From positions 62,001 through 126,000 of the forward strand of contig JBMNMP010000001.1 in NCBI GenBank assembly GCA_050953405.1: 64,000 bases of DNA, written 5' to 3'. Source of the stretch: RUG100 sp050953405 (lineage in GTDB: Bacteria; Bacillota; Clostridia; Peptostreptococcales; Anaerovoracaceae). Shown here piece after piece: positions 32,102 through 39,913 of this stretch. The notes beneath the pieces were generated by a model that was not told the DNA's origin, did no database searches, and saw nothing but the letters and a program-made list of their open reading frames with translations. Positions within the stretch are counted from its first letter, which is position 1. The number at the start of each line of letters is the position of its first letter. A program made the position numbers and the translations under genes.

Positions 32102-33559
32102 TTATAAAGAATTCCACAAACCCATGGTCACATAGCTGCGCCAGGGCTTCCATTTTTCGGACATGGCGGCCATTTCTTCAGGTTTGAGATCCGGAAGCGC
32201 ATGCCTGATGCCGCTGTCCGTCTCCAGGAAAGCGTCCGGCCATCCCATAGTCCTCATAGCGATATAATTTGCTGTCCATTTCCCTATGCCCTTTATCCGC
32301 ATCAGCTTTTGGATCTCCGTTTCCGGATCCACGCAGTCATCCAATTCGATATCACCTGTATACAGTTTCTTTGCCAGCTCCGTGATACATCTCGATCTGG
32401 CCGCTATCACGCCCAGCCTTCCCAGCTCCTCTTCAGGATCTTCAAGGGAAATGAAATCTTTGATGCTGGGGAATGTCAGCTGGAGACCTTCTATACCGGT
32501 CTCCAAGGGTTTCCCAAACGCTGCTGCGATCCTTGCCGCCAGTACGTTTGCCGCCTTGACAGTGATCTGCTGCCCCAATATTGCGCGCACCGCCGTCTCC
32601 AGAGAGTCGAAACACCCGGGGATGCGCAGCCCCGGTACATACGCTCCCGGCTTTACATCATTCAAAGTGCGCACTGTTTCATAGACTACATCGGGTTCAC
32701 AATACATGTCGAACAGCCGCTTTACGCGCGTCAGGACCTGAGAGAGCACGGGCACCAAAGTGTCACTGAGGGTCACCGAGAGTGCATTCTTTTTCTGATC
32801 ATCGCTCACCCTGATCCACCCTCTATGTATTTTTCCGTTCCTGTCGGTCAGGTGCACTGTCCGCATATAAGCTCCCGCGGCGACTTTTTCGACGCCTGAG
32901 ATCGCACGCTGTGCAAAGAATTCCAGGATCTCATTCCAGCGATACGGAGGCCTGTATCCGATGTTGACAGTGATCTCTCCTTGCGGCGCCTTGCCCTTGG
33001 CAGCGTTCCTGCGCAATGCTGTCGGTGTCAGATGGTACTGTTCGTGAAACAGGTCGTTCAAGCGCCGCAGGCTGCCAAAGCCCGCCGCCATGGCAACATC
33101 CAGTACCGATAGATCGGTATCCGTCAGCAGGTTTTTCGCCAGCAGCAGGCGGCATGTCTGCATGTATTGTATGGGGGTCACCTTATATTCTTCCATAAAA
33201 ACACGCCTCAGGTGACGCGGCGTACATCCCAGCTTTTCGGCTATCTTCCGGAGGCTTTCTCCTGTCCCGCAGCTTTCTTCAATCAGGCGGACCGCCTTCT
33301 TCGCGAGCGCAGAAGAGGCATCGGTGATCGAGTACCCCGGTGCCAGTTCCGGTCTGCACAGCAGGCACGGACGGTAACCCGCCTTTTCTGCCGCGGCCGC
33401 AGACGGGAAAAAAGTGCAGTTCTCGCGCTTTGCGTGCTTTGCCTTGCACACGGGACGACAATATATCCCGGTCGAAGAGACTCCCACGAATATCCTTCCG
33501 TCAAAGCGCGCATCCCTTGCTTTGAACGCCTCATAAAGAACATCATCATTTAACTTCAC
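32102..33559 (-). CDS. Ada-AlkA fusion: alkylation-response regulator and DNA-3-methyladenine glycosylase
   Basis: 485 residues from GTG 33559, which has GGAGGT 5 bases ahead; an upstream in-frame ATG at 33628 has none. The Ada N-domain zinc cysteines Cys34, Cys38, Cys65 and Cys68 keep the exact E. coli spacing (4, 27, 3). An AraC-type helix-turn-helix pair follows (about 95-185). Then come AlkA N and HhH-GPD domains (about 190-480) with LRIPGCFDSLETAVRAILGQQ, IKGIGKWTANYIA and the catalytic Asp in ETDSG. It senses methyl phosphotriesters, activates its operon and excises alkylated bases. The Ogt domain of classical Ada is supplied by the next gene. Confidence 0.93.
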   Translation of the reverse strand: MKLNDDVLYEAFKARDARFDGRIFVGVSSTGIYCRPVCKAKHAKRENCTFFPSAAAAEKAGYRPCLLCRPELAPGYSITDASSALAKKAVRLIEESCGTGESLRKIAEKLGCTPRHLRRVFMEEYKVTPIQYMQTCRLLLAKNLLTDTDLSVLDVAMAAGFGSLRRLNDLFHEQYHLTPTALRRNAAKGKAPQGEITVNIGYRPPYRWNEILEFFAQRAISGVEKVAAGAYMRTVHLTDRNGKIHRGWIRVSDDQKKNALSVTLSDTLVPVLSQVLTRVKRLFDMYCEPDVVYETVRTLNDVKPGAYVPGLRIPGCFDSLETAVRAILGQQITVKAANVLAARIAAAFGKPLETGIEGLQLTFPSIKDFISLEDPEEELGRLGVIAARSRCITELAKKLYTGDIELDDCVDPETEIQKLMRIKGIGKWTANYIAMRTMGWPDAFLETDSGIRHALPDLKPEEMAAMSEKWKPWRSYVTMGLWNSL

Positions 33560-33763
33560 AGTACACCTCCTCCATTGCAGATTCAGCATATCATATTTCA
33601 GGAGCTTTGACTCGCCATTTTCGGACATCCTTTTGCAAAGTTCCCTTATGCGCTGTATTTCATATAAAATATGATAGGAATGATTGATAAATCGTGCTAT
33701 CCTATATTCATCAGATAAACTTTAACGACCTCTCTATTCCCTGTTGAAGCAAGGAAGGTAACT

Positions 33764-34534
33764 ATGAATATTTTTATTCGTTCATTAAAACTCACAAAAC
33801 TGCCTCAAAGCGAGATAGAATATACGGCTTATCAGGGATTCCAGGCTCTGGGCTTCAAACCTGTCTTCTTTGAAAGCGAAGATGAACTTCAAGATACAAG
33901 GCCTGACGATTTGATCGTTGCCGGAGTTTCTATTGTGACCCGAAAATTGCAGTCTTTCGGTATCCAATTGGAAGATTATGATTATCCTGCAGAACTGGAT
34001 CAATATCTAGGCAGAAAGGTTTGGAGGGATTCATTGAGCTCGATTCTTGCGAACAAAGAAAAATGGCCTCTTTTCGTGAAGCCTGTACGCGATAAGGTCT
34101 TTACGGGCTTTGTGCTGCAAAATGAAAAAAGCATCCCCCGGCTTTATCGTGCCTCTAAAAACGAGCCTGTATATTGCAGTGAACTCGTTTCCTTTGAAGC
34201 CGAATGGCGAGTATTTGTAAGATATGGAAATATTATCGACGTACGGCCATATAAAGGTGATTGGCATCAGCATTATGACAGCGACCTCATTGAGCAGGCA
34301 GTGCAGGAATTCCGCAGCGCCCCTGCCGGATACGGCATTGATTTTGGCATTACCGATAAAGGGGAGACCCGCCTGATCGAGGTCAATGATGGATATTCGC
34401 TGGGGACATACGGATTGGACCCTATCGAGTATGCAAAATTATTATCCGCCAGATGGTGCGAGCTGACCTGCATCCACGATGAATGCGACCAGTACCTGGA
34501 ATGTGTGGACTGGAAAGCGAAAAAACGATTGTAA
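33764..34534 (+). CDS. R2K-type ATP-grasp protein
   Basis: 256 residues (GGAAGGT ahead). The ATP-grasp pattern includes WPLFVKPVRDKVFTGFVL, EWRVFVRYGNIIDVRPYKGD and the metal-binding end LIEVNDGYSLGTYG. The R2K clade (two Arg and one Lys in the active site) is thought to ligate amino acids or modify proteins and is frequent in phage and conflict systems. It stands alone downstream of a 200-base region of AT-rich DNA. The substrate is unknown. Confidence 0.8.
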   Translation: MNIFIRSLKLTKLPQSEIEYTAYQGFQALGFKPVFFESEDELQDTRPDDLIVAGVSIVTRKLQSFGIQLEDYDYPAELDQYLGRKVWRDSLSSILANKEKWPLFVKPVRDKVFTGFVLQNEKSIPRLYRASKNEPVYCSELVSFEAEWRVFVRYGNIIDVRPYKGDWHQHYDSDLIEQAVQEFRSAPAGYGIDFGITDKGETRLIEVNDGYSLGTYGLDPIEYAKLLSARWCELTCIHDECDQYLECVDWKAKKRL

Positions 34535-34564
34535 GATCTCGACATATCGACCATCCCCACTAGC

Positions 34565-35568
34565 TTATCTTTTCCAATCCTTCATTGTCGAATACTCATT
34601 TTCAACGTGGCCGCGATGTCCATGTATTTCCACGGCATCTAATGCTTTCTGCAGTTCATCAAACTCCTGCTCTGTCAGGGCAACATTCCATGCTCCAAGG
34701 TTCTCAAGGATGCGCTCTTTCTTTTTGGAACCGGGAATGGGTACGACATTCGGATATTTGTGCAGCATCCATGCCAGTGAGATCTGTGCAGGCGTTGCCT
34801 CTTTTTCCTTTGCAAAGTTGTCAAGGATATCAAGGATCGGCTGGTTTGCGGCAATATTTTCCTTTGTAAGCTGGGGCACGAACACACGAACATCATCTTC
34901 CTTTTCAAACTTTGTTTCCGTATTGATCTTGCCTGATAAAAATCCGCTTGCGATCGGTGAAAAAGGCACAACTCCGATTCCGTGTTCCAAACAATAAGGG
35001 AAAATATCAGTTTCACATCCCTCTCCAGGATATTATATAGATTCTGTACTGCCGAGACAGGCGTAATTCTATTGAATGCATCTAGCTGTGCGACAGATAC
35101 CTGAGATAATCCCCAGCCTCGAATCAATCCTTCTGCAATCAGCCTCCCAAATGCCTCAGCCACCTCTTCAACCGGCATTTCCGGATTAATGCGGTGCAGA
35201 TAATACACATCAACATAGTCGGTACGCAGATTCTTGAGCGACTGAACCAAATGCTCTTTCAAGATAGGATAGATATCATCGCCAGGTTTATATGAGGTGC
35301 CTCGAAAGTGGATTTTCGTGGCCAGAACCACCTTTTTCCGAAAACTCTCAACGGCTTTCCCCAGAATTTGTTCATTGTGGCCTCTGTAATAAAGCTGTTC
35401 ACCATACGCTTCCGCCGTATCAAAGAACGTGCATCCATAATGATAAGCCTGATCGATAGCCTCGATTGCATACTTCTCTTCGGGGATCTGTCCGTATCCG
35501 TGAGAAAATGCCATGCACCCCATTCCGATAGGGGAAACTTCTATTTTTCCTAAAAATCTGTTGTTCAT
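34565..35568 (-). pseudogene. Aldo/keto reductase, single-base frameshift
   Basis: The N-terminal frame (from 35568, AGGT ahead) has GMGCMAFSHGYG, DTAEAYGE, ATKIHF (catalytic Lys) and YYLHRINP (catalytic His), and loses frame at ERDVKL. The rest continues in the next frame as PYCLEHGIGVVPFSPIASGF and ends WKR at 34565. Adding one G near 35012 restores ERDVETDIFPYC. The protein would be about 330 residues. The break is either a real mutation or a base-call error. Confidence 0.8.
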
Positions 35569-35604
35569 TGTATTTACCTCCGACTTCTATCACAGTCACC
35601 GCTG

Positions 35605-35642
35605 AAAAAAGCCGCGACTCATGACCCTGCTTCCGTCGCGGC
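35605..35642 (-). terminator. Terminator upstream of the aldo/keto reductase
   Basis: On the minus strand GCCGCGAC and GTCGCGGC pair across about 14 bases, followed by TTTTTTC. It ends transcription from the gene at 35807 or acts in the reductase leader. The rest of 35643-35806 is AT-rich with no recognisable gene. Confidence 0.6.
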
Positions 35643-35806
35643 GATGAAGCTTTTGCAGACTCCTTCCAATATTATTAAGACCAACGTCATCTACCTTGTA
35701 CCTTAACCGCAATGAACAACCGAAAAAACAATGTACAACATGATAACTATAAACTATATTTTCAGCGATATCCATCTATTGGTCAGGAGTCCGGGGGATT
35801 ATTTAT

Positions 35807-36316
35807 TTACAGTTCGATTTCGAACTCTGCATTCGCATTGATCTTATCAAGCGAGGTCTGCGCTCTGGTCAGCTCCTCACAGGCTGCTTCATAATCGGAT
35901 TCTGCCTTGGCAATGTCGTAGTTCGCATATATATAATCAACGAACGTATTGGAGCCGTAACCTGTCATAGATTCACGCTCCTTTGGAAGACGTGCTGCCA
36001 TTGTCTCGAGTTTAGCCTTGCGTGATATCAGCTGCGGAATCAGGATGAGGCACTCGTCAATGGTGATATCCAGTTCCGGAATGACGGTTGTCATGTTGAA
36101 GTGAAAAATCTAATGCTTCAGCTTGCGGATCTTCGCTTCGACTTCTCCGAGCTGCTTCTGCATAGCGCTGTAGTCATATTCCGGTCTGACTGTTTCCGGG
36201 TCCTCCCCCAATGATGCATTAAATGTTGCAACTTTATATTCCCTCTCCAGGAGCTTCTCGTGTTCATCATTTAACTGTCTGAGCATTTTGTTTGCTTCTG
36301 CCGAAGTAATCTTCAT
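35807..36316 (-). pseudogene. Coiled-coil protein gene interrupted by one in-frame amber codon
   Basis: From 36316 the frame reads KITSAEANKMLRQLNDEHEK ... VRPEYDYSAMQKQLGEVEAKIRKLKH, then TAG (36110-36112), then continues in the same frame through IFHFN and TTVIPELDITIDECLILIP to ANAEFEIEL at 35807. The two halves together match a family of about 165-residue clostridial proteins that are one polypeptide. Either a nonsense mutation splits it, the second half restarts at Met 36094, or TAG is read through. Its function is unknown; both halves are helical and charged. Confidence 0.65.
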
Positions 36317-36392
36317 CTTACCACCATATGCCTTTCAATTTTTTCTTCCATCTTCATTCTGTAATGGACTGTCGGATTTCATAATACTTCTT

Positions 36393-36755
36393 TTATCTCA
36401 CTATTTCAACTCGCTGATATTCTGTTCCACGATTCTTCTGAACTGCATTAAAGAACAATGTCTTATGGATTACATCATCAGGATTGTCCGAACTCCATGT
36501 TTTTTCATAGCTAAACCTTGGCACTTGATTAAACTGTGTGACGGCAACATAATCCGAAATAGAAAACATTGCAAACAATAGCAGTGCACATCCGGCAACA
36601 CATAGAACTCGTTTCAAAACAGGCTTTATCAGTAAGCTCACTCCAATCAACAGCATAATACTTCCTATAATCGAATAAATGGCACCCCAGCTGCTATCGT
36701 CGGGAATCGCAGCTAACGCCGAAATAATAGTTGCTATTCCCAGAAAGAACAACAA
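36393..36755 (-). CDS. Hypothetical membrane protein, start uncertain
   Basis: About 120 residues with three hydrophobic segments (FFLGIATIISALAAI; IIGSIMLLIGVSLLI; VLCVAGCALLLFAMF) and a soluble C-terminus. The only initiation option is TTG at 36755, without a ribosome site. The open frame extends upstream to about 36865 without any ATG, so the 5' end may be lost. It abuts a SMI1/KNR4 remnant on the other strand. Confidence 0.4.
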   Translation of the reverse strand: MLFFLGIATIISALAAIPDDSSWGAIYSIIGSIMLLIGVSLLIKPVLKRVLCVAGCALLLFAMFSISDYVAVTQFNQVPRFSYEKTWSSDNPDDVIHKTLFFNAVQKNRGTEYQRVEIVR

Positions 36756-36775
36756 GTATGCTCTATTAAATACAA

Positions 36776-37007
36776 GTTCAAGCTGCCTGATGAATATGCC
36801 CAGCTGATAAACTTTAGTAACGGAATATACTTCTTTGAATACGCTGATTGCAAATTTTATACTTTAATAGAAGCTTTTAAATCAGGCCTTGATGAATGGC
36901 AGGAAGCAGGTTATATATGCATTGCGAAATTTTACGAAGACAGTATCTATTTGAAATGCGACGGAAGTGAACCGAAGATTTTGATTTGTACTAAGTGTAC
37001 TACATAG
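36776..37007 (+). pseudogene. SMI1/KNR4-like immunity protein, C-terminal remnant
   Basis: The frame reads KLPDEYAQLINFSNGIYFFE, then YADCKFYTLIEAFKSGL, then ICIAKFYEDSIYLKC, ending TAG at 37005. The LP-x-Y-x-x-x-I-x-x-SNG motif and the downstream FYEDSIYL are those of SMI1/KNR4 proteins, which often neutralise polymorphic toxins. No start codon is present, so the N-terminal half is gone. Confidence 0.5.
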
Positions 37008-37103
37008 AGTGTTAATGATTATCGATGGCATCTGACGCATTACAATATCAAAGATGTGGTGATAATAATAGAGTTTTTAATACTATACGATTGCTCCAAA
37101 GAA

Positions 37104-37133
37104 AAAGCCCTGGAATCTTTGAAATTCCAAGGC
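37104..37133 (-). terminator. Terminator of the host tRNA-Lys gene
   Basis: On the minus strand GCCTTGGAAT-ttcaaag-ATTCCAGGGC is followed by TTTTTC, directly downstream of the tRNA 3' end copied at 37137-37183. It belongs to the host tRNA transcription unit now split by the prophage. Confidence 0.75.
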
Positions 37134-37136
37134 ATT

Positions 37137-37183
37137 TGGTACACCATCGGGGGCTCGAACCCCGGACACCCTGATTAAGAGTC
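37137..37183 (-). other. Prophage attachment site: 3' portion of tRNA-Lys(CTT)
   Basis: Read on the minus strand the 47 bases run from the anticodon arm (GACTCTTAATC, anticodon CTT) through the variable loop and T arm (GGGGTTCGAGCCCC) to the acceptor strand and encoded CCA. The 5' half of the tRNA is absent; beyond 37183 the sequence is unrelated AT-rich phage DNA. This is the usual product of tyrosine-integrase insertion into a tRNA 3' end. The intact tRNA gene should lie at the other prophage end outside the window. Confidence 0.8.
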
Positions 37184-37239
37184 ATTTAATAAACGTGTAT
37201 TTTTCAATGGTTATATCGATTATTTACTCGGCATTTTAC

Positions 37240-37500
37240 TCATTTCACTTTAGTTTTTACGGCCGGTTTTTCATAATCCATAGCCAGCTCGCTGTCTCCA
37301 AAACCCTCCGTGGTCGGGTCTACCACGATACCAAGCAGAACAAGAAGGTTGATAACCTCGCCCGCAATGTTAACAACCGTCTGCTCGCTTACTGACGGAA
37401 CGACACCGGCAATGCCAAGCGTCTGATACACCAGTGCAATTACAGCCGCTACGATCGCCGCCAGCGTTGCTTTGTTTTTGAATCTCAGTTTCCAGTTCAT
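37240..37500 (-). CDS. Phage holin, phi LC3 type
   Basis: 86 residues. MNWKLRFKNKATLAAIVAAV and GIVVDPTTEGFGDSELAM are typical of the phi LC3 holin family, with two hydrophobic helices (about 10-27 and 43-60). It forms membrane lesions that let the amidase reach the wall. It is the last phage gene before the att site and overlaps the upstream gene by 4 bases. Confidence 0.9.
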   Translation of the reverse strand: MNWKLRFKNKATLAAIVAAVIALVYQTLGIAGVVPSVSEQTVVNIAGEVINLLVLLGIVVDPTTEGFGDSELAMDYEKPAVKTKVK

Positions 37501-37889
37501 AATTCCATCTCCTTTCTTATAGGTTTCTTTTTAATCTCGTTATACATGATTTCAGCCTTATGATTACCTTTCAGCTTTTTGTATTCTTTGTACATATAGT
37601 CCAGGTTGGCCTTGTCCGTTACAGAAATATCAGCGTCTTTGTGCAATTTGCGATACACGTCCCAGATACGGTCGTGCAGGATCACCTTGCGGGTTTCTTC
37701 CTGCCCGTTCACACTTTCAGCCAATTTCTCTATAGTGTCCTTAATCTCTGTGACTTCGGATTCCAACTTCGCAAAACCCTTGCTGCGTCTTCTCCCGATC
37801 CAGCGGACAATCCCCCTGATAATCTCAATTACGGCCCCGGTTACGGCGCTGGTAGACAGTACCGCTATGATCATATGTTGCATGCTCAT
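37497..37889 (-). CDS. Phage membrane-anchored coiled-coil protein near lysis genes
   Basis: About 130 residues from Met 37889; the frame is open to 37928, and AAAGGGGG lies rather far (13 bases) upstream. One N-terminal helix (MIIAVLSTSAVTGAVIEII) is followed by a basic loop and a coiled coil (LESEVTEIKDTIEKLAESV). The size, topology and place between amidase and holin resemble XhlA-like haemolysin or holin accessory proteins, but it is not a clear match. Confidence 0.6.
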   Translation of the reverse strand: MSMQHMIIAVLSTSAVTGAVIEIIRGIVRWIGRRRSKGFAKLESEVTEIKDTIEKLAESVNGQEETRKVILHDRIWDVYRKLHKDADISVTDKANLDYMYKEYKKLKGNHKAEIMYNEIKKKPIRKEMEL

Positions 37890-37897
37890 CTTCGTCT

Positions 37898-38443
37898 TCA
37901 AGCCCCCTTTATTGCGTCCGCGATACATCTTGCTATAGCCCTGGAGCCGCCAAACTTCTTGTATAGCATGTAGTCCTGCCTTGAATCGCAGAAGCAGATT
38001 TCAATCAGCATAGCCGGTGAGTTGGTATGTCTAAGTACATAAAGGTATGGCATCTCCTTGACGCCACGGTTAGTGAATCCCACTTTCTTTGCCAGCCTGT
38101 TTGTTACCGCACTCGCATATTTCTTTGCCTTGGATCCGCCGGAGTAAATCTCCGTTTCCACACCATGCGCCTTGCCGTTGTAAGCGTTAAAGTGCAGTGA
38201 TATATCAAGATCGACCTTGTGCCTGTTGCACTTATTCACGATCAGATACAGATTGTTGTTGGCGCTATATCCTTCTGCGGTGCAGTCATAGACTGTATGA
38301 CCTGCCTCTTTCAGATATCTTATAAGCCAGTTTTTTACTTTGCGGTCAAGAACAGATTCATTAAATCCACCGTTCTTCTTACCGGAAGCTCCCGGAGCCT
38401 TACCGCTTTGCTTTGTATGTCCTGCGTGTACGTTGATTCTCAT
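37898..38443 (-). CDS. Phage endolysin, N-acetylmuramoyl-L-alanine amidase (Amidase_3)
   Basis: 181 residues. The zinc ligands are His7 (VHAGHT), Glu29 (GGFNESVLDR) and the His in DISLHFNAYNG; the catalytic Glu is in AMLIEICFCDS. The protein consists of the catalytic domain only, without a separate wall-binding module. It cuts the peptide stem from peptidoglycan at lysis. Confidence 0.93.
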   Translation of the reverse strand: MRINVHAGHTKQSGKAPGASGKKNGGFNESVLDRKVKNWLIRYLKEAGHTVYDCTAEGYSANNNLYLIVNKCNRHKVDLDISLHFNAYNGKAHGVETEIYSGGSKAKKYASAVTNRLAKKVGFTNRGVKEMPYLYVLRHTNSPAMLIEICFCDSRQDYMLYKKFGGSRAIARCIADAIKGA

Positions 38444-38529
38444 TTTTTATTCTTCCCCTTTCTTTATATATAAGAGGATGACCGTTTTGGTCACCCTCTG
38501 TTACATCATTATCATCAGTAGCGTTGATT

Positions 38530-39282
38530 TTATGCCATGCAAAGCAGTCTGAACGTTTCACGTCCCTTTGGCGTTATAAGCGTTTGCGTGCCGCTCCACT
38601 GCGTCTTTTCATTGAATGTTTCCTTGATTTCAAACAGCCCTTTGTTCTTTTCCGCGTACGGCATGAGCTTGCCGCGCTTGTCGCGGTAAAGGTACTTTTT
38701 ATCCAGCAGGAAGTTCACGAAATCCTTTTGCCTGATTTTAAGCTGTTTCGCCGTCTCTCTGATATTGGTAAGCATATTCCTGCCTACAAGCTCATCAAAG
38801 TAATCGGCTTTGGGTTGCATGATCTGTTTTTCGACAGTCAGATTTGAGTTTTCAACTTCTAATTTTTTGTTGCTGTCCTTTGCTTCTTTAAGTTCTGTTG
38901 CAAGGCGTATAAGGAAGTCTGGGCTTGTCAGAGCCTTCTCCAGCGTCTCCTCGGTCATGTAGGCTCCGTGCTTACGGATTGTAGGAAGAACCTCGCTTGT
39001 GACCCAGTGCTTGAACTCTTTCGCCTTTGGCAGCTTGCTGCCGAAGATCAAGGCGTACACGCCTGACTCGTTGATAATTGTTAAGTCCTGCATACCGCCA
39101 AGGGTGTCGCATTTTGCTACCCCCTTGTCTTCATCATCAACATGCTTGATAATAGCATCTCTGGCATTGCTATATCCAAGAATCTCCGCCACATCTTTCC
39201 CGACAAAATACGGTTCATTATCAATCACCGTAGTTCTGACTTTTCCAAACTCACTGTTTTCAAAAATTTGCAGTTCGTTCAT
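38530..39282 (-). CDS. Phage antirepressor with BRO-N and KilAC domains
   Basis: 250 residues (AAAGGGGA ahead). The BRO-N domain (about 1-105) shows VGKDVAEILGYSNARDAI and FKHWVTSEVLPTIRKHGAYM. A coiled linker leads to the KilAC domain (about 150-250; KQLKIRQKDFVNFLLDKKYLY, TLITPKGRETF). Such proteins counteract phage repressors or regulate lytic genes. Its position in the late tail-lysis region rather than the early region is unusual. Confidence 0.92.
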   Translation of the reverse strand: MNELQIFENSEFGKVRTTVIDNEPYFVGKDVAEILGYSNARDAIIKHVDDEDKGVAKCDTLGGMQDLTIINESGVYALIFGSKLPKAKEFKHWVTSEVLPTIRKHGAYMTEETLEKALTSPDFLIRLATELKEAKDSNKKLEVENSNLTVEKQIMQPKADYFDELVGRNMLTNIRETAKQLKIRQKDFVNFLLDKKYLYRDKRGKLMPYAEKNKGLFEIKETFNEKTQWSGTQTLITPKGRETFRLLCMA

Positions 39283-39545
39283 TACAGTATCCCCTTTCTC
39301 TTTAATTCCGCTCTCATTGCTCTTTGACCTTTCAAAAATCCGTATCGGAACAAGTCATAGCTCGCGTTAATCATATTGTTGTTATAAACTTCCGCAAGTG
39401 CCCGAACCTCACTGACCGTCATGCAATAACGCCCTGTGTCTGTTTTTTCGATATTCTCCAGCATTTTCTTTGCCCTGCCGGTTAGAGCAGCCTTGCGCCT
39501 TCTTATTTCATAGTATTCCTTGTGTGCTAACGTTAATTCGTCCAT
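39282..39545 (-). CDS. Phage hypothetical protein (87 aa)
   Basis: GAAAGGAG precedes the start. It is a basic, helical protein (HKEYYEIRRRKAALTGRAKK, KGQRAMRAELKRKGIL). Its stop overlaps the antirepressor start by 1 base, so the two are translated together. It may be an accessory to the antirepressor. Confidence 0.65.
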   Translation of the reverse strand: MDELTLAHKEYYEIRRRKAALTGRAKKMLENIEKTDTGRYCMTVSEVRALAEVYNNNMINASYDLFRYGFLKGQRAMRAELKRKGIL

Positions 39546-39628
39546 TAAAAAACTCCTTTCTGCTTGAAAGAAGTCCCATCCTGCATTACAATAGATTTAC
39601 AGAAAGAGAAATCTTTCGTTAGTATAAG

Positions 39629-39665
39629 AAGTTGCGTTGATTGGTCGTTGGGCAACTTCTTATTT
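39629..39665 (-). terminator. Hairpin after the RHH gene
   Basis: AAGAAGTTGC and GCAACTTCTT pair across a 14-base loop at the 3' end of the ribbon-helix-helix gene, with a T-rich run only on the plus side. Confidence 0.45.
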
Positions 39666-39833
39666 TTCTTTGTCTAAAAGTAGATGTACGCCTTTTCGTA
39701 TTGCCTCACCTTTGGTGAGGTTGTGTGATTTACAATATTCTATAAGTCTTTCATTGGTCCTCTTATCGAGTCTAACGCTTGTCCTTATGTTTATGGGGTT
39801 ATCTACTTTTGGTCTACCTGTGCGTGGACTCAA
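39660..39833 (-). CDS. Small ribbon-helix-helix DNA-binding protein (57 aa)
   Basis: The start is TTG 39833, set by a strong AGGAGGT 6 bases ahead. The protein begins SPRTGRPKVDNPI, has the beta strand TSVRLDKRTNERL and the helices IEYCKSHNLTKGEAIRKGV. This is the pattern of CopG/Arc-type RHH repressors. A 21-bp inverted repeat enclosing its promoter lies directly upstream and is a probable autoregulatory operator. Confidence 0.75.
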   Translation of the reverse strand: MSPRTGRPKVDNPINIRTSVRLDKRTNERLIEYCKSHNLTKGEAIRKGVHLLLDKEK

Positions 39834-39840
39834 TTTCTCA

Positions 39841-39898
39841 CCTCCTGACTTTCAAGCACACGTAAAGTATATTAAATGTGTGCTTGAAAGTCAGGAGG
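39841..39898. promoter_or_regulatory. 21-bp inverted repeat with symmetrical promoters
   Basis: The left arm (39841-39861) and right arm (39878-39898) are perfect 21-bp complements around a 16-base AT-rich spacer. Each arm starts with CTGACT as -35; 17 bases on, the spacer gives TATACT on the minus strand and TATATT on the plus strand. The arms also carry AGGAGG, the ribosome site of the RHH gene. Confidence 0.65.
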
Positions 39899-39913
39899 TT
39901 TTCCATCATTTTT

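Noticed and set aside
37137..37183. tRNA-Lys sequence considered as a functional tRNA gene
   Set aside because: Only the anticodon arm to 3' end is present; the D arm and 5' acceptor strand are missing.
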